Of a stretch of DNA of 64,000 nucleotides, positions 56,555 through 64,000 are shown in pieces. The notes below the pieces were generated by a model. That model had not been told where the DNA came from. It saw only the letters and a list, made by a program, of their open reading frames with translations, and did not search any database. The DNA is taken from positions 3,726,305 to 3,790,304 of the forward strand of contig JARUPZ010000037.1 in assembly GCA_031213475.1 (NCBI GenBank). The letters run 5' to 3'. The stretch is from Nereocystis luetkeana. Taxonomy: Eukaryota; Sar; Phaeophyceae; Laminariales; Laminariaceae. A program made the translations under genes and the position numbers. Within the stretch, counting starts at the first letter, position 1, and each line of letters opens with the position of its first letter.

Positions 56555-57695
56555 ATATCTCGCTCTCTGAGCATGCTCGGTTGGCACGTACCTGGCCTCT
56601 CAGAGCTCCCACTTGGGAATCGCTTGATTTTCTTACTTGCCGGACCTTTCCAGCGGTTTTCTGTTTTCTCCATCTCTCTTGGGCACTTGAGTTATTTTTT
56701 CCTGCTTTTCTTTTGTTTCGTGTGCGTGCGTGCACTCGGAGCACGGCACCGCGGGCAAGCCCGGCGCCGTCACGGGCGTCAGCGGGTGCTGGCGAGTAGA
56801 GGGGGGGGGTTGCAAGGAGCGCGGGCGCCGTTCTCGTGGCTAAGCGTTGCGTGTGCCTCGAGACACGAGGGAAGCACGAATGGGCTTTGTCTGGCCTCCA
56901 TTTGCGATTTTAGATAAGAGTATGTACGAGTTTATAAGAGTCGTTCGGGATAGCAAGATAATATTCAAGCGGTGCTTATTTTTGCGACCGGGCTGAAGTT
57001 CAAGAGAGAGCTTCGCAGTCTTAGCACCGACCTTGTCGAGCTGGCTGCGAACGAGGGCCACGGTGAGCACCAGGCTTCACGAGAGGCGGGCGACGGGGCT
57101 CACTGTGGCAGGGAGGGAGGAAAGCTTTACCCGGATCGAATCGATGGCGAGGTGGTCGCGAGAGGGGCGGCCGGCGTGCGAGGCTGAGAAGGAAGCTCTG
57201 CTGTTCGATTTTTTTCTTTTTGGACTGATGCAAGGTGTTCCAATCGGGCAGAAAGTTATTACATGAGAGGGGACGGGGATTTTTTTTTCTTTCCGAATTT
57301 TTCGGTTTCATTTTCATTATTTTTGCGGTGCTGCTGCCGTGCCGTGCTGTGCTTTCTCTTTCGTACATACAGCGTATCAGAAGAGAATAAGTACCCTACA
57401 GGGGGTATGTACGTACGTACGGCATGTGAGCGAGAGTAGCGGGCGGAACCGCCCACGACGCGAAGAAGCGTATGTGGTGTCCGAGCTGTTTTCTCCTGAA
57501 GCATGGGGGCGGGACTCTTGGCGTTATCAAGTTGCCACTTTGTAACTACGATCATAAAACAAAAACTATATTCAATCATGGACCTCTGCCCGCTTCGCAA
57601 AGCATAATTTGATGTACTTTTCCTTCCTGAGCGAGCGTAGCGGGCGGCGTAGACCGCCCGCGGAGCGAAGCGCCTTGTATGTATGATCATACGTT
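56555..57695 (+). repeat. 1.1-kb dispersed repeat, copy C (most complete)
   Basis: It begins near CTCGCTCTCTGAGCATGCTC, shared with copy B, and ends after GGAGCGAAGCGCCTTGTA. It holds the GCGCCGTCACGGGCGTCAGC block, CTCGAGACACGAGGGAAGCA, GGTGAGCACCAGGCTTCACG and the GC-rich 3' hairpin. A plus-strand frame at 57033-57266 reads RATGLTVAGREESFTR and RWSREGRPACEAEKEALL and is alignable with frames in copies A and B. A donor-like GGTGAGC is conserved in all three. Confidence 0.8.
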
Positions 57696-57699
57696 AGAA

Positions 57700-58300
57700 T
57701 TTCTTAGTTTTGTCTTTTTTCCTCTGCGGGTTTCAGTGGCGCTTCTCTGGAGCTCCCACTTGAACAAGGCCTGATTCTATCGCTTGCCGGCGGCGGGAGC
57801 TTTCGGCAAGCTCTTTTCCCCCTCCTTCTAGCAAGGAGTTTTCCCACTTTTTTGTTTTTTTGGTTTTCTTTGTTTAAAAAAAAACACCCCGCGCGCTCGG
57901 GATGGTCGCCAAAAGTCAAAAGTGTGTTCTTTTAGGTTCTTTTAGAGACCCGTGGCTTGACCATCATCTCAAAATCGGACGAACTTCACAAATACGAGAG
58001 ACGCCTCGACACTACGGCGTACAACACTTCCCTGCCCCACCCGCGGCTTTATTTGACCCATTTTTTACTACTGGGCACCGGACAAAGAAACGCGGCTTTT
58101 GGAAACTCGGCAGGCGTTGGCAAGCAAGCCGGTTTTCAAAACGAAAACACGTTTTGAATTATACCTGGTACCATGTAATTTCTGTTTATTTTAGGCTATC
58201 CACATCTCCACTATAACGAGCGTACAGCAAAGGACAACGTGAGCGTAAAAATGACGGCGTGGACGCAAACAAGGCGACGAAGAGACCTAGGTACGCACTT
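57700..58300. other. No gene seen
   Basis: GAGCTCCCACTTGAACAAGG and CGCTTGCCGG at 57750-57790 resemble the first 60 bases of copy C, so part of another repeat copy may follow in tandem. The rest shows short frames only. A TACCTGGTA motif lies at 58162. Confidence 0.4.
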
Positions 58301-58302
58301 GG

Positions 58303-58411
58303 TATTACGGGGGACCATAGTTAACAGGGCCTATGGTACACATAAAAACCTATATGTTTAACCATTTTTACCAACAATATTTGGTCCTGTTAACTATGGC
58401 CCCCCGTAACA
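58303..58411 (+). mobile_element. TA-site MITE, near-perfect copy
   Basis: TTACGGGGGACCATAGTTAA on the left and TTAACTATGGCCCCCCGTAA on the right, flanked by TA on the left. It shows the consensus interior AAAACCTATATGTTTAACC without motif insertion. Confidence 0.85.
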
Positions 58412-59035
58412 GTACACAACAAGGTATAAATCGAGGGAAAACTGAAGAATATTTTTTCGGTTTCCCAAAAAATCACCAGTGGTTTGCATTGTTTAGGAGG
58501 CTGCCAAACGAAAAACGGTTTAATCGGTTTTTGAGAAAACCGCCTCCTATCCGGTCTCGATGTTTCGAAAATGCTACGTGCGTATCCGATGCCCATCTCT
58601 CGTCCCCGAACAACATTGGCGCAGTTCTGTGCATCTCTAGTATTTCGCCCCCAAAAACATTGGTGCAGTTCTTGTTTTTGTCAGTGGGCAGAATCCGTGC
58701 GGGGTCCAAAAAACTCCGTATCCCCTTCCTCATAGGGGTGAAAAAGCCTTACAGATTACCGTAGTACTCCCATACCAGTGAGTCCCGAAATACTTCGTAT
58801 AAGGTATGTTTTCATTCAATATTTATATACGAACGATGCTTATATTGGGGACAGAGTCGTAATGAAGAACTATAAATACCTCGTATTTCAAAAACTACGA
58901 CGAGGTCTGGTAAAGGCTACCAGGTATTATTTAATATAGTATGTACCTGGTATCAGTCTGTCCGTAAATAGAAGCAATGTCTCCGTGTAATTGAAACGCC
59001 CACTCGACATTTATATAGATACACCATATGACTCT

Positions 59036-59245
59036 AATTTGGGTAGGCACAATTCGATGCGAGTCGACGAGGGAAGAAAAGGCTGAAATCTTCTCGCGAT
59101 AAAAATGAAGGCACGTACCGTAGCGGGAAGGGGGGAGAAGCGCCTGCTATGTGACCCCGGATCTGAGTTACGAGTTGGAAGGAGAGAGAGAAGAAGATGT
59201 GCGAAGATAATGAATGGGATGAGAAAAATAAATAAATAAAAAAAT
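59036..59245 (+). mobile_element. SINE family A, 5'-truncated copy
   Basis: It starts at GGGTAGGCACAATTCGATGC and ends in an (AAATA)n tail at 59222-59245. The body is nearly identical to the copy at 61535-61750. Confidence 0.85.
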
Positions 59246-59365
59246 ATGAACACCCCGGCTCCCGCTCGGCAGCCTGAGTGAGTGAGGGCCCCTGAGTGCG
59301 TAAATTGTCGTCGGCAGGACCCACTCTGGCACCTTGTTCTTACACCGACTTGAAATGAAATATTA

Positions 59366-59582
59366 CTATTACGGAGGACCATACTAGGTATTAACCCATT
59401 TAGAACCGCAGTCCCGTTTTGGGGACGAACTACTTGAAATTTGATTGATTTATCCCCTAAACGGGGCTGCGGTTCTAAAAGGGTTAAATAGGACCTATGG
59501 CACCGACGAAAACCTACCAGGGTATATATTTACCTAACAATATTAGGTCCTACCAGGTATTTATTATGGCCCCTCGTAATAA
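59366..59582 (+). mobile_element. TA-site MITE carrying a nested piggyBac-like MITE and motif insertions
   Basis: Outer ends are TTACGGAGGACCATAC and TTATGGCCCCTCGTAA. A complete piggyBac-like MITE occupies 59395-59483 and is flanked by TTAA on both sides (59391 and 59484). It sits exactly in the TTAA of the consensus word CATAGTTAATAGGACC. The right half has CTACCAGGGTATATATTT and CCTACCAGGTATTTATTATGG, both absent from the empty copies. Confidence 0.85.
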
Positions 59583-59689
59583 TATCAATACAGAGCATTG
59601 CTTTGAGCAAATAGTCTACACAGCAGTAGTATGTACGCACGTATGAAACACTTTTGTCAGTTACTAACATTTAATGCTAATACGAGTAG

Positions 59690-60803
59690 TGTGGAAGCCA
59701 GGGTCGGTAACTATCGTAGATCTCGTAACACGCACGCGCGAAGGACACGTCACCGGTCAAGCAATATCAAAATCTCGGGCCACGAGCGGTCTCACGTCAT
59801 TGACGGTGTAGACCCGTCCTCGGGACGATAGTCATCGGGAGATACGTAATCCGCCGCAGACTCTGGGCGGCCAAAAAGGCCCCCCACCGACTCAGTCTAG
59901 CACTACTCTGTAGCATCTCCTTGCCAAATATCAAGGAAGAATTCTGCTCGGCTTACGTAGCATCTCCGCGACGACGGCGACATCTCCGCGACGACCTCGG
60001 TACGAACGACCAGCGCAGGTACTACATTTACATTGGTGACCACCGTGAGATTCGAACCCTGCCCGTGATTCTCAAAACAGCAACCACGGGAGCGCACCAA
60101 GAGTACGTGTGGCCACACGGAATTAATGCGTTGAGATAAAGTTTGGATTTACCAAACAACTTCAGCATACGCTGTCAGCGTGTGAGCTTGAACATGTGAG
60201 CATCTTCGCCGGACCGGTTTTTTTAAGACCCGTGTTTACTCAATACGTCGGCTATAAGGAGTGGATGCACGCATGTGAAGACTGCGGTGTTTCGATCGGA
60301 TAAATCAGCACCCTGCTTCCTAACTAGTCATCCTCCCGATGACCGCCACAAGACCATCCCTAGCTAAGATGGCCTTGCGGCGAATAAAGACGCCAAACGT
60401 GAAGGTGTTACCTACTGAGCTATAGGGAGGGGTAAAAGATCGATCGATTACCCAGCCCAGGGTAATCCTTGTAACAGGGGGCGATGTGGAAGCCAGGGTC
60501 GGAGATATCGTAGATCTCGTAACACGCACGCGCGAAGGACACGTCGCCGGTCAAGCAATATCAAATCTCGGGTCACGAGCGGCCTCACGTCATTGACGGT
60601 GTAGACCCGTCCTCGGGAAGATAACTATCGGGAGATACGTAATCCGCCGCAGACTCTGGGCGGCCAAAAAGGCCCCCCACCGAGTCAGTCTAGCACTACT
60701 GTAGCATCTCCTTGCTAAATATCAACGAAGAATTCTGCTCGGCTTACGTAGCATCTCCGCGACGACCTCGGTACGAACGACGAGCGCAGGTACTACATTT
60801 ACA
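59690..60803 (+). mobile_element. TRIM: short LTR retrotransposon, complete
   Basis: Two direct repeats, 59690-60032 (343 bp) and 60485-60803 (319 bp), both start TGTGGAAGCC and end TTTACA. The 4-bp target duplication GTAG lies at 59686-59689 and 60804-60807. One base after the 5' LTR a primer-binding site starts at 60034: TGGTGACCACCGTGAGATTC, followed by GAACCC. Read in reverse, this is a tRNA 3' end with a TTCGAAT loop, a 5-nt T-arm strand, a 7-nt acceptor strand, a discriminator base and CCA. A purine tract AGGGGGCGA precedes the 3' LTR. The interior is only 452 bp and includes a family B SINE piece (60395-60475). No gag or pol is present, so it depends on another element. Confidence 0.85.
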
Positions 60804-60869
60804 GTAGTTGTATTTATATAATAGATGGTGGTAAATTCTCGATATTGGCCATTAGTGTTGTGAGATCAG

Positions 60870-60967
60870 GGCTCGTAGGACCGCAGTCCCGTTTGGAGGT
60901 CAATTTACTTGGAAATTGACTGGTTTATCCCACAAACGGGACTGCAGTTTGCCCTCAAAGGGTTATT
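60870..60967 (+). mobile_element. piggyBac-like MITE, diverged copy
   Basis: The arms CGTAGGACCGCAGTCCCGTT and AACGGGACTGCAGTTTGCCC surround GGTCAATTTACTTGG. The left TTAA end is lost; the right end is AAAGGGTTATTA. It belongs to the same subfamily as 53677-53785. Confidence 0.7.
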
Positions 60968-61421
60968 AGGTGGGTCCTGCCGGCGGCAAACTATACATCC
61001 ATGGGGTATATGTGGAGGGATCCGGTCTGGGTAGGATCAGGGCGTCAAGCAGGAGCAGGGGTGTTTGGAAGCAGAGCTCTCACCTATGGTACCTCCTGGG
61101 CACCAGGTGAAGCTAACCAGAGGGGAAACAAATCTCTGGGGGGTGGCTAACTCCTCCAATACAACATGGAGGATGCGGACTACAGAGTAATAATACACGA
61201 ATGACAGCAGCAGTTTTCTTTTACGTATTATATTATTTTCGTATTTCGTAAGAAGGTGCGGAGTTTTTTTGGTCTGCCGTGTGCGGTTGATTGACCTGGA
61301 GGCAGCGCGCAGCGTGGATCCTAAAACCAGAGAAAAAACTCTCCGCTTTGTGAGCTGTCCGCTCTCTGCCGCTCGTCGGGCTCCGACTTGAGAACATGGC
61401 TGGTAGAATATATTTATAATG

Positions 61422-61775
61422 CCGGTCGCCCCGGCGGTTCAAGTGGTTAACCTCGAATTCTACTTGTTTGGGTCCTGGGTTCGAGCCCCAGGTGGGTCGG
61501 ACTTTGACTTTATTTGCAAAAATAAAAAATGATTCAATTGTTGAGAGCGCCTTGCAGCGTGGGTAGGCACAATTCGATGCGAGTCGACGAGGGAAGAAAA
61601 GGCTGAAATCTTCTCGCGATAAAAATGAAGGCACGTACCGTAGCGGGAAGGGGGGAGAAGAGCCTGCTATGTGACCCCGGATCTGAGTTACGAGTTGGAA
61701 GGAGAGAGAGAAGAAGATCTGCGCAGATAATGAATGGGATGAGAAAAATAAATATATATATATATATATATATAT
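61422..61775 (+). mobile_element. SINE family A, full-length copy with tRNA-like head
   Basis: The head has CGGTTCAAGTGGTTAACC (A-box region) and CCTGGGTTCGAGCCCCAGG, a perfect T arm with a consensus B box. The body runs from GATTCAATTGTTGAGAGCGC to AATGAATGGGATGAG and the tail is (TA)n at 61750-61775. This copy shows that the truncated copies elsewhere belong to a tRNA-derived SINE. Confidence 0.85.
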
Positions 61776-61779
61776 AGCC

Positions 61780-62455
61780 CGCTCTCCCTTGTGTTTGGTT
61801 GAGACTACTGGCAACCATGCTATCGGACCTTGCGTTGACTGACGGCGTACCACGTACGAAGTACTGGTACCACGGTACCACGTGTTTGTACAGCAGAATA
61901 GCGAAACGCATGCATGAAGCAGCTTTTCTACCGTCACAATTCACAGCCAGTCTCCAGCTGGAAGTAGCACAGACAACAATCCTGTAGTAGCAGCAGCGGT
62001 GGGGACGGCGATCGCCGAATAAATGTTTACTACGGAATCCACTTGGTATTCTATATCAGTATCGTATTTACACTTGTTCAAGTACTATTATACAACCACT
62101 ACTGCTGCTGTACCGTACCTGGTATACTATTAATAATATTAAAAATACTGTTGCCATATATTGATAGTGTCGAGTGTTAGGCTCATTCTTATCGGAGAGT
62201 GTTTTTTTCCATAATTTCCAAAGTTTGGAAATAATTGGAGATATGTATCGATGTACGGAGGCGTTCTGTCACTATTCGTGAAATTCTCGAGAAGCAAAAA
62301 TATCAAGTTCGTTAACATTTCAATATTTGGAAAAAAAAACCCAGGAAAATATGAAAGATTGAAAAATTGCGCGAAAAAAATGTCGAAAACTTGGAAAAAA
62401 AGCTCTCCGATAAGAATGACCCTTACTCGTTTATAATTGTTTATTATTTTTACCG
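61780..62455. other. No gene seen
   Basis: The sequence is AT-rich from 62030 on. Around 62165-62440 there is an imperfect inverted repeat: TCATTCTTATCGGAGAG at about 62182 and CTCTCCGATAAGAATGA at about 62401. Their arms are about 50 bp, so a decayed MITE is possible. Confidence 0.45.
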
Positions 62456-62457
62456 AG

Positions 62458-62525
62458 TTATTCTTCCACTCCAGAATTATTGGAGCCTGTCCTGCGACCA
62501 CGGACTGCACTGTATTGTGGCGAGA
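62458..62525 (+). repeat. Third copy of the 15.2-kb duplicated block
   Basis: CTTCCACTCCAGAATTATTGGAGCC and CTGCGACCACGGACTGCACTG match 15180-15236 with few changes. Confidence 0.6.
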
Positions 62526-63019
62526 GAGCCACAACAACATACCACTATAACAATTGTTGTACGGGTGCTCGTTACCAAGCGAGGTGTCTACGCCCGAGCC
62601 GGGTACCTACCTCCTCTGTGGCTGTACGTACGTTATCCATTGAACAGGAAATTCGAAACTGCCAAATAGGAACCTGCAGGTGATGCCTTTTCCCTCTCTT
62701 TTTTTACTTTGTCACCAAAGGTATGATATGATATGATGTCAGGGGTGCGTATTTCCCGGTGACGGCAATCACCCGAAATAACTATAAATATTGATATTAA
62801 AATCATACTTCGAAGAGTGTAAATAAAGTTCGGCTTTTTCTTTTTGGAGGAAACCTGGCTATCGCCTATCCCCTCCCACCGAAACCGAACCCCGAAGCCG
62901 TACTATCCAACTCATATTCTCATGCTAACATTGTTGACAGTTGTGTACCAGGTATGTGTAGGATTTACCAGGGCTCACTTCGGTATGCCTTTTTTAGGTT
63001 GGTATCGATCGTTTACGGC

Positions 63020-63200
63020 GGTATCCAGCCACCACGGGAATGCACGGTAGTTATTGGGTGGCAACTGACCATCTCGGTACTCATTGGTACAGGAACCAGC
63101 CACCACGGTAATGCACAGTAAATTTTGAATGGTAACTGGCCGCCTTGGTTCTCATCGGTACAGGAACCGGCTACCACGGTAAATACACGGTAACATAATT
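63020..63200 (+). repeat. Minisatellite with CCAGCCACCACGGTAATGCA units
   Basis: About two and a half units of 72 bp contain CCAGCCACCACGGGAATGCA, GGTAGTTATTGGGTGGCAAC and CTCATTGGTACAGGAA. Each unit has short GGTAAC-type inverted words. Confidence 0.75.
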
Positions 63201-63385
63201 TCGTGCCGAGCAGGCGGTTCCGCGAGGATGGTCGAGAAGCTTCGAAGCTGGCAATATAATGGGGGGGGGGTTCCAGAATAAGTACTCTAGGCGCTCCCGC
63301 CGTGGCGGAACAAACGAAGCCTGGTGACTTTCTGCAGGTCCAAGTGGAGCTCGTGGTACCTATTATACGTACGAGTACAGCGAGA

Positions 63386-63430
63386 AACAACAACAACAAC
63401 AACAACAACAGCAACAACAACAACAACCCT
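63386..63430 (+). repeat. (CAA)n microsatellite
   Basis: About 14 CAA units with one CAG variant. Asn-, Gln- or Thr-rich frames here are artefacts. Confidence 0.95.
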
Positions 63431-64000
63431 GAAGAAAACAAAACAATTCAGATTTTGGAGGCCACACGCTTGATATTTATTTACTACTGGTAATATGTAC
63501 GAGGCGCTTGTGAAGAAAAAAAAATAGATTTCATGGATAAAACACCGATCGTGGTGCGTTTTTTTACTCGATTTTAGTATTACCTGATTTTGACCCAAAT
63601 GGATCCGGCATACCTGATTTTGGCCACATCCCAAAAAAATGACAGGTTTGTTTCCAGTCCAAACTATACATACATGTATTCAGAAAAAAATAAATATATA
63701 TATATACATATACTGGTATAATCGCCAAAAACAATGTAGAGTCGCCAAGAGCGAATTGAACTCTGAGGCTATTAGTAGCAATTGATTAATAGTCCATCAC
63801 AATTGGCCGCCTCACCCACTGACGTGGATGGTCATAACGAAGTGAGGTCGGAAATTCATTTTTCCTTCCTGTACGGTAATTGGGAACTGCTGTACATCCG
63901 CGCGGTATTTGGCAGGGATGCGTATTTCCCGGTAGCGGTAATTACCCGAAATTAATAGGGCTCGAGGTAATAATTTTTTTCAGAGGAAATTCTTTGCGTC

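Larger units (their letters stand above)
49594..59559. repeat. Dense region of TACC(A/T)GGTA motifs
   Basis: Exact motif starts are 49594, 49820, 50662, 51259, 51643, 51747, 52092, 52349, 52667, 53485, 53840, 53847, 53854, 54968, 55079, 55863, 56206, 58162, 58918, 58944 and 59551. That is 21 in 10 kb. The three at 53840-53862 overlap by TA and form an uninterrupted array. The motif at 53485 sits inside a SINE A box and the motif at 59551 inside a MITE. Confidence 0.9.
62740..63960 (+). repeat. Direct copies of a 45-bp block at the right edge
   Basis: GGGGTGCGTATTTCCCGGTG and GGCAATCACCCGAAATAACT at 62742-62785 match GGGATGCGTATTTCCCGGTA and GGTAATTACCCGAAATTAAT at 63915-63955. Between them lie the CCACGGTAA minisatellite, a CAA tract and AT-rich sequence. 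This may be a terminally repeated element about 1.2 kb long, but no other terminal evidence was seen. Confidence 0.45.

Noticed and set aside
56555-57695. Solo LTR
   Set aside because: Copies of the 1.1-kb repeat share blocks, but I could not find TG/CA ends with matching target duplications, so I keep it as an unclassified repeat.
60034-60115. tRNA-like sequence on the minus strand with a TTCGAAT loop and CCA-like end
   Set aside because: It lies directly after the 5' LTR of the TRIM and is explained as its primer-binding site. The upstream half does not fold into D and anticodon arms.
63735-63835. Possible tRNA gene on the minus strand (GAGTTCAATTC as B box)
   Set aside because: The T arm and acceptor stem do not pair properly and the A box is poor. 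At best it is a decayed tRNA-derived repeat.

Overview
This is a eukaryotic nuclear window: long introns with GT-AG borders, coding exons scattered in large non-coding stretches, several kinds of transposon, tRNA-derived SINEs and many microsatellites. I see no rRNA, no intact tRNA gene, no bacterial gene cluster and no CRISPR. The best taxonomic clue is the kinase on the minus strand at 38.6-48.4 kb. Its wording (HRDLKPDN followed by LGF, then SLRYMSPEV and YNEKTDV) is typical of tyrosine-kinase-like (TKL) kinases of stramenopiles. With introns averaging about 1.2 kb, a brown alga or another large-genome photosynthetic stramenopile is my guess; it is an inference.

Genes. (1) A plus-strand gene at 5.4-7.3 kb whose three visible exons join in frame into a fatty-acid-binding-protein-like (calycin) sequence. 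(2) A plus-strand gene at 27.6-30.6 kb with one long exon for a disordered Ser/Gly/Ala/Arg-rich protein, a probable frame break in a 17-G run, and a second well-bounded exon. (3) A plus-strand Cys/His-rich fragment at 33.0-34.0 kb with one in-frame stop. (4) The minus-strand TKL kinase, eight exons over 9.8 kb, in which six of seven junctions close in phase. A few other open stretches (7.2-7.5, 7.8, 8.5, 21.5 and 24.2 kb) are weak candidates.

Mobile DNA fills most of the rest. I can define by termini and target-site duplications: a short LTR element (TRIM) at 59.7-60.8 kb; two PIF/Harbinger-like elements in opposite orientation at 17.2-20.6 kb, one of them carrying a nested hAT-like element with an exact 8-bp duplication; nine piggyBac-like MITEs (TTAA sites); a TA-site MITE family with six copies, two of them nested; and three tRNA-derived SINE-like families. 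A 1.1-kb repeat without clear termini occurs three or four times.

The most unusual signal is the 9-mer TACC(A/T)GGTA. I count 43 exact occurrences by hand, where about 0.5 would be expected by chance. Comparing repeat copies with and without it shows a 7-bp gain at a TA dinucleotide, so it behaves like a micro-insertion or an excision footprint (TA-CCWGG-TA) and not like a conserved regulatory word. It is dense at 12-14.6 kb and 49.6-59.6 kb and nearly absent at 17-27 kb and 35-42 kb.
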